Positions 59,794 through 64,000 of a stretch of DNA of 64,000 nucleotides are shown here, one piece after another. The stretch spans positions 372,001 to 436,000 of the forward strand of contig NZ_JANJOU010000001.1 in NCBI RefSeq assembly GCF_024594815.1, given 5' to 3'. The position numbers and the translations under genes were made by a program. The notes beneath the pieces are model-generated. The model saw only the letters and a list, made by a program, of their open reading frames with translations. It was not told where the DNA came from and ran no database searches. The stretch comes from Roseomonas populi (GTDB lineage: Bacteria > Pseudomonadota > Alphaproteobacteria > Acetobacterales > Acetobacteraceae). Each line of letters starts with the position of its first letter. Position 1 is the stretch's first letter.

Positions 59794-61026
59794 ATGGCGC
59801 CGCGCGCCGCCTCCCTCATCGGCCAGCCCCCTGCCCTGCGCGACCTGCGCGGGAGCGAGTACGACGACGGCCCCGGGCCGGGCGCCCTGTTCCGTGGCTC
59901 GCCCGGGCCCTGGTGGCGGTCCCCTACCCTGCCCCTCTGCGGCGCCGCCCTGGTGGCGCCGGGCCTGGCCGTGGTGGCCCCCTGGGTCCTGGCGCCGCTG
60001 CTCGCCCTCGCCGTGCTGCTGGCGCTGCCCGGCCAGTGGCGCGAGCAGCGGGCCTGGCCCTGGCCCCGCGCCGCCGCTCTGGCGCCCCTGGCGCTGGCGG
60101 GCTGGGGTGCCGCCTCCGCGCTGTGGGCGCCCGATCCTCTCCGTGCCCTGACGGGCGCGGGATACCTTGCCGCGGCCGCCCTGCTCGGGGGCGCCTGCGC
60201 CGTGATGGTGGAGGATGAGAGGCTGGGCGCCCGGCGGGGCCTGGCGGCCTGCGCCGCCATCGGCTTCGCGGGCGGGCTCGCCCTGATGCTGTCCGGCCCT
60301 GTGGCCGCGCCGGCGGCGCCCTACCTGGCCATCCTTCCGCCGCTGGCGCTGCGCCTGCGGGTGCCGGCGCCCTGGCGCTGGCTCCTCCTCGCCGCCGCGA
60401 CCGGGGGCGCGCTGCTGCTGCCAGGCGAGACCGCCCGCCTTGCCGCCCTGGCGGGCGGCGGGGCCGCGCTTCTCGCCGGGCTGGGCGGGCGGGTCGTCTC
60501 CTCCCTTCTCGCGCTTGTCCTGGCCGGCGCCATGCTCGCCTCTCCCGTGCTGCTGCCGCGGGCGATGCCGGACATCGCTGCCGGCGCGTCCCGGCCCGTG
60601 CTGCAGCGCCTGCTGGGCTGGGATTTCGCCCTGGAGCGGGCCGGGCGCGCACCCCTCGCCGGCTGGGGCATGGAGGCCAGCAGGAGCCTGCCGGGGGCCC
60701 ACGCCACGCCCTCGCCGGCGGCGATGGCGCGGATCGGCATTCCCGGAGAGGTGCAGGAACAGCTCCTCGCGGGCGGGGTGGAACGCATGCCGGACCGCCC
60801 TGGCAACGCCGCCCTGCAGGTCTTCCTCGAACTGGGCTGGATCGGGCTTGGCCTTGCCGCACTGGCCGTGCTGGCGCTGGGCTGGGGGGCCGCACCGGCC
60901 GGTACCGGCGTGCTGGCGGCCGCCGCCGTGGCCAGCCTCGGCATCGGTGCGTGGGAGCCCTGGTGGCTGGGGAGCCTGGCCTTCACGGGGGCGCTGGCGG
61001 CGGCGCTGTCCGTGCGGCGGGGCTGA
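59794..61026 (+). CDS. O-antigen ligase-like polytopic membrane protein
   Basis: 410 residues with ten or more helices. The Wzy_C-type segment is NAALQVFLELGWIGLGLAAL near residue 345, preceded by the long periplasmic loop LGWDFALERAGRAPLAGWGM. The usual histidine of the motif is missing (RPGN instead of HN). Assembly or attachment of surface polysaccharide is likely by family, but activity is doubtful without the histidine. Its stop lies in a 13-bp tandem duplication. Confidence 0.7.
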   Translation: MAPRAASLIGQPPALRDLRGSEYDDGPGPGALFRGSPGPWWRSPTLPLCGAALVAPGLAVVAPWVLAPLLALAVLLALPGQWREQRAWPWPRAAALAPLALAGWGAASALWAPDPLRALTGAGYLAAAALLGGACAVMVEDERLGARRGLAACAAIGFAGGLALMLSGPVAAPAAPYLAILPPLALRLRVPAPWRWLLLAAATGGALLLPGETARLAALAGGGAALLAGLGGRVVSSLLALVLAGAMLASPVLLPRAMPDIAAGASRPVLQRLLGWDFALERAGRAPLAGWGMEASRSLPGAHATPSPAAMARIGIPGEVQEQLLAGGVERMPDRPGNAALQVFLELGWIGLGLAALAVLALGWGAAPAGTGVLAAAAVASLGIGAWEPWWLGSLAFTGALAAALSVRRG

Positions 61027-61046
61027 GGGGCGGGGCTGAGGGGCGG
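61021..61046. repeat. 13-bp tandem duplication over a stop codon
   Basis: GGCTGAGGGGCGG twice (61021-61033, 61034-61046). The first copy carries the stop of the O-antigen-ligase-like gene. A recent slippage event like those at 15471 and 16938. Confidence 0.85.
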
Positions 61047-61144
61047 GACGGGCCCTGGCGTTCGTTCGCGTCCCGCAATGCTGTGGCTGCGGACGGCCCG
61101 GCGGGACTAGGCTTGGGCATCCACCCCCGCAGGGAACGCCCGCC

Positions 61145-61879
61145 ATGACAGCCGCAGCCAACCCGATCCCTCGCCGCAGCCTGCTCCTGGCGGGCGGAGC
61201 CGCTCTCCTGCTTTCCGGCCCCGGGGGAGCCCTGGCCCAGCCCGCGTCCCGGTCGCCCATCGGCATCATCGGCTCCGGGCGGCTGGGGGGTACGGTGGGG
61301 ACGCTCTGGGCCAAGGCGGGGCACCCTGTCCTCTTCTCCTCCCGCCATCCGGAGCGGCTGAAGGAGCTGGTGGAGGCCGCCGGGCCGAATGCGCGGGCCG
61401 GATTGCCGGCCGAGGCCGCCGCCTTCGGCGAGGCACTGCTCGTCGCCGTGCCCTACGGCGCCCTGCCGCAGGTCGGGCAGGAGCTGGGGCAGGCCCTGCG
61501 CGGCAAGGTCGTGCTGGATGCCTGCAACGCCGTCGTCGCGCGCGACGGCGCGGTCGGGCAGGCGGCGATCGAGCGCGGGATCGGCCTTGCCTCCGCGGAG
61601 CACCTGCCCGGGGCGCGCGTGGTGCGGGCCTTTAACACACTGGGCTCCCGCGTGCTGGCGGAGCAGGCGCACCGGGCGGGCGGGTTGGTCGCCATTCCCC
61701 TCGCCGGGGACGACGCGGCGGCGCTGGAGACCGCTTCCGCCCTGGTGCGCGACGCGGGGTTCGATCCCGTGGTCGTCGGGCCGCTCTCGCGCGCCACGGA
61801 TTTCGCCATGGGCGCGCGGGGCTACGGCCAGGTCGTGGCGGCGCCGGAACTGCGGCGGATCCTCGGCCTGACCGGCTGA
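61145..61879 (+). CDS. NADPH-dependent F420-reductase-like protein with Tat leader
   Basis: 244 residues. Leader IPRRSLLLAGGAALLLSGPG, then a Rossmann fold GIIGSGRLGGTVGTLWAKAG with FSSRHPERLKELVEAAG (phosphate-binding SSR suggests NADP). Middle blocks VLLVAVPYGALPQVG-like LLVAVPYGALPQVGQELGQA and VVRAFNTLGSRVLAEQA. F420 is not expected in this lineage, so the family name is structural only. Exported Rossmann enzymes are uncommon. Confidence 0.82.
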   Translation: MTAAANPIPRRSLLLAGGAALLLSGPGGALAQPASRSPIGIIGSGRLGGTVGTLWAKAGHPVLFSSRHPERLKELVEAAGPNARAGLPAEAAAFGEALLVAVPYGALPQVGQELGQALRGKVVLDACNAVVARDGAVGQAAIERGIGLASAEHLPGARVVRAFNTLGSRVLAEQAHRAGGLVAIPLAGDDAAALETASALVRDAGFDPVVVGPLSRATDFAMGARGYGQVVAAPELRRILGLTG

Positions 61880-61888
61880 TCCCGGCGG

Positions 61889-63085
61889 CTACGCCGCCAG
61901 GATGCGGCGCGCCCCTTCGGCCAGCACGCGCATTCCCAGCGCCAGGTCCTCGTCCTTCGTGTCCTCCGTCCAGTGGTGGCTGATGCCGTTGATGGAGGGC
62001 ACGAAGAGCATGGCGGCGGGCATGATGCGGGCCAGGTACTGCGCATCGTGCCCGGCGCCGGACGGCATGCGGAGCGACTTGCCGGGGGCAAGCGCCTCGG
62101 CGGCCGCCTCCAGTGCGTCCTGGAAGGCGGGGTCGCAGACGGCGGGGGTGGAGAGGGACATGGCCTCCAGAGTCGCCACCGTGCGCTCGCGCCGGTTGCT
62201 CTCGGTGACGCAGCGGCGCAGCACCTCCTCCAGCCGGCGCAGCACGTCGATGTCCACGTCCCGGTACTGGAACAGGATCTCGGCGCGGCCGGGGATGATG
62301 GACGGGGCGCCGGGGGAGAGGGCGATGCGCCCGGCGGTCCAGACCGTGCGCTCCGCGCAGTGGCGGGGGAACTCGGAATCGATCATGGCGAGGAGGCGCA
62401 CGGCGGCCATGCCGGCGTCGCGCCGCTCGTCCATGGTGGTGGTGCCGGCGTGGTTCTGCTGGCCCTCGATCACGATGCGCCACTGCCAGATGGCGACGAT
62501 GCCGGTGACGACGCCGATGCCAAGGTCGCGCTTCTCCAGCTGGCGGCCCTGCTCAATGTGCATCTCCAGGAAGCCGCGGTAGCGGGCGGCATCGGCGCGC
62601 AGGCGCGGGCGGCCCTCCAGCCCGGCCTCTCGCAGCGCCTCGCGCAGCGGCTTGTCGTGGTACTTGTTGGCCAGGCGGTCGATCTCCGCCTCCTCCAGCA
62701 GGCCGGTGAAGGAGCGGCTGCCGATGAAGCTGCCGTAGTGGCCTTCCTCGTCGGCGAAGACCGCGACGTCCACAGGCAGGCCGCTGGCCGCGAGGTGCAG
62801 CGCGGCCACGCAGCCAAGCGCGCCGTCCAGCCAGCCCGCCTCGTTCTGGCTCTCCAGGTGGCTGCCTGCCAGCAGGTACGGGCCGGGCCCCTTGCTGCGG
62901 CCGAGGATGTTGCCGACGCCGTCCATCTCGGCCTCCAGCCCCTCCTCCTTCAGGCGGGAGAGGAACCAGTGGCGTGCCTCCATGTCCTGGGGGGAGTAGG
63001 TGGGGCGGTGGACGCCGGTCTTGAACGCGCCGAACTCGCGCAGCCGCTTCAGGTCCGCCAGGAAGCGATCCGTGTCCACCTGCAT
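61889..63085 (-). CDS. M20-family Zn amidohydrolase (N-carbamoyl-L-amino-acid hydrolase/allantoate type)
   Basis: 398 residues. Metal ligands: AGSHLESQNEAGWLDGALGC, FADEEGHYGSFIGS, MHIEQGRQLEKRD and GAGHDAQYLARIMPAAMLFV, SINGISHHWTED. The HLE in place of HxD at the first site is a variation. Removes a carbamoyl or ureido group from an amino acid or allantoate. ATG 63085 has GGGAAC upstream. Convergent with the F420-reductase-like gene by 9 bases. Confidence 0.9.
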   Translation of the reverse strand: MQVDTDRFLADLKRLREFGAFKTGVHRPTYSPQDMEARHWFLSRLKEEGLEAEMDGVGNILGRSKGPGPYLLAGSHLESQNEAGWLDGALGCVAALHLAASGLPVDVAVFADEEGHYGSFIGSRSFTGLLEEAEIDRLANKYHDKPLREALREAGLEGRPRLRADAARYRGFLEMHIEQGRQLEKRDLGIGVVTGIVAIWQWRIVIEGQQNHAGTTTMDERRDAGMAAVRLLAMIDSEFPRHCAERTVWTAGRIALSPGAPSIIPGRAEILFQYRDVDIDVLRRLEEVLRRCVTESNRRERTVATLEAMSLSTPAVCDPAFQDALEAAAEALAPGKSLRMPSGAGHDAQYLARIMPAAMLFVPSINGISHHWTEDTKDEDLALGMRVLAEGARRILAA

Positions 63086-63164
63086 GCTCAGTTCCCGTCC
63101 TCTCAATTTACGGGCGCAGGTTAGGGCGGATCGGCCGCGCGCAGAACCGGCGCGCGGCGGGATT

Positions 63165-64000
63165 TCACGCCAGCCAGTCCGAAGCCGCCAGCGGGACACC
63201 ATCCACCGTCAGCTCCATCGCCTCGATGCCGGAGACGGAGAGGCCGAGGTGGAGGTCCGTATAGGCCGCGTCCTCGCCGTGCCCGCCGGCGATCCACCGC
63301 GCCAGTTCGGCGGCGGCCGCGCGGTTGGCGGGATCAACCCAGAAGCCGGACGCGAAGTCCAGCCGTAGCGTGTCGTGGCCCTCGCCGCCGATCAGGATAT
63401 CGGGCGCGGTGGCGCGGTCGGCGAAGGCGTGGATCAGCAGGTCGTCGCCCGTGCCGCCATACAGGATGTCCACCCCCGCCCCGCCATCGAGAATGTCGTC
63501 CCCCTCACCGCCGAGCAGCGTGTCGCGCCCGGCGCCGCCGCGAATCAGGTCGTCGCCTTCGCCGCCATCGGCGATGTCGTCGCCCTCGCCGAGGAGGATC
63601 AGGTCGTCCCCGGCGCCGCCGTCGACCCGGTCGTCACCCGCGCCGGAGGAGATGAGGTCCGGGCCGCCGCCGCCGAGGATGGTGTCGTTGCCGCGCCCCG
63701 TGTTGATCAGGTCGATGCCCGGCCCGCCATCGACAAGATTGCTCCCGTCCCCGGCCTGGATGGCGTCGTTGCCCTCGCCTCCGAGGATCGTGTCGTTCCC
63801 TGCCCCGCCGGTGATGGTGTCGTTCCCAGCGCCGCCGAGGAGGAGGTCGTTTCCGCCACGCCCGTTGATGAGGTCGTTCGCCGCCCCGCCAATCAGGGTG
63901 TCGTGGCCGCCGCCGCCGATGAGGACCAGCGGGGCGGGCGGCGCCGGTGCCGCCGGCGCAGCGGGGGCGGGAGCCGGGGATTCGTAATCCGGGGTGCCGG
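63165..64000 (-). CDS. RTX-type calcium-binding protein, C-terminal 278 codons only
   Basis: Open to the window edge on the minus strand. About 14 consecutive nonapeptides of type GGxGxDxLx, for example [20 protein letters not shown] and [20 protein letters not shown], bind calcium as a parallel beta-roll. They are preceded by an alanine/proline linker ([17 protein letters not shown]) and followed by a 90-residue C-terminal domain ending [10 protein letters not shown]. Secreted by a type I system. The repeat array is far more regular than in the RTX protein at 45493. Confidence 0.85.
   Translation of the reverse strand, partial: GTPDYESPAPAPAAPAAPAPPAPLVLIGGGGHDTLIGGAANDLINGRGGNDLLLGGAGNDTITGGAGNDTILGGEGNDAIQAGDGSNLVDGGPGIDLINTGRGNDTILGGGGPDLISSGAGDDRVDGGAGDDLILLGEGDDIADGGEGDDLIRGGAGRDTLLGGEGDDILDGGAGVDILYGGTGDDLLIHAFADRATAPDILIGGEGHDTLRLDFASGFWVDPANRAAAAELARWIAGGHGEDAAYTDLHLGLSVSGIEAMELTVDGVPLAASDWLA

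Noticed and set aside
63325-63987. Plus-strand serine/proline-rich frame of 220 residues
   Set aside because: It is the mirror of the regular RTX repeats on the minus strand, where the glycine/aspartate pattern is clear.
63165-64000. CRISPR-like regular repeats
   Set aside because: The periodicity is 27 bases or a multiple without unique spacers and encodes RTX nonapeptides.

Overview
The window is uniformly GC-rich chromosomal DNA with dense, often overlapping genes and class-typical alphaproteobacterial markers: a sigma-32 gene with no heat-shock neighbours, an ELM1-type protein, a UPF0314/DUF2585 membrane protein, an ScfR-type regulator divergent from isocitrate lyase, Bug-type solute receptors and many Tat leaders. 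Together these suggest Rhodospirillales, probably a Roseomonas-like Acetobacteraceae. That placement is an inference from gene content.

Layout. 1-14.8 kb holds two acyl-CoA catabolic clusters facing two IclR regulators. The minus-strand cluster (1-7114) encodes a biotin-dependent acyl-CoA carboxylase, an enoyl-CoA hydratase, an HMG-CoA-lyase-like enzyme, a CaiB-type CoA transferase and a Bug receptor, as in the leucine/isovalerate route but without an acyl-CoA dehydrogenase. The plus-strand cluster (9512-14759) supplies CoA transferase, Bug receptor, two acyl-CoA dehydrogenases and a hydratase. A short-chain dehydrogenase truncated at both ends lies between the two regulators. 14.9-16.8 kb is a compact msrB-msrA-free-methionine-sulfoxide-reductase repair cluster.

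16.8-18.6 kb is a decayed island next to tRNA-Glu. It holds a TrmO/TsaA-family pseudogene broken by a 14-bp triplication, two tandem paralogous micro-proteins, and small frameshifted genes that may be phage-derived. 18.6-26 kb carries a DUF2256 protein, a pseudouridine synthase, rpoH, an MFS transporter, a Tat-exported oxidoreductase, a VOC protein and a class II photolyase. 26-34 kb carries a two-repeat secreted protein, glcD-glcE without glcF, a frameshifted VOC gene, rpmJ, a YegD-like Hsp70, and a divergent pair of TauE/SafE permeases followed by six 27-bp hairpin repeats.

34-45 kb carries a racemase, an orphan peptide-type receptor, aceA with its divergent ScfR-like regulator, a guanidine-II (mini-ykkC) riboswitch ahead of a guanidinium exporter, a tartrate/D-malate dehydrogenase, NDH-2, ELM1 and pyrE. 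45-64 kb carries two RTX-type proteins (one cut by the window edge), an Nramp transporter, a DUF2252 protein, an ABC importer lacking ATPases, a TetR-RidA pair with three clear operators, PhoX, an O-antigen-ligase-like protein and an M20 hydrolase.

The strongest non-gene signals are the guanidine-II riboswitch (39962-40012, minus), the TetR operators (56495-56561), the TGAAA/TTTCA operator array before the second catabolic cluster (9442-9466), and perfect GC-rich hairpins without U-tracts between convergent genes.
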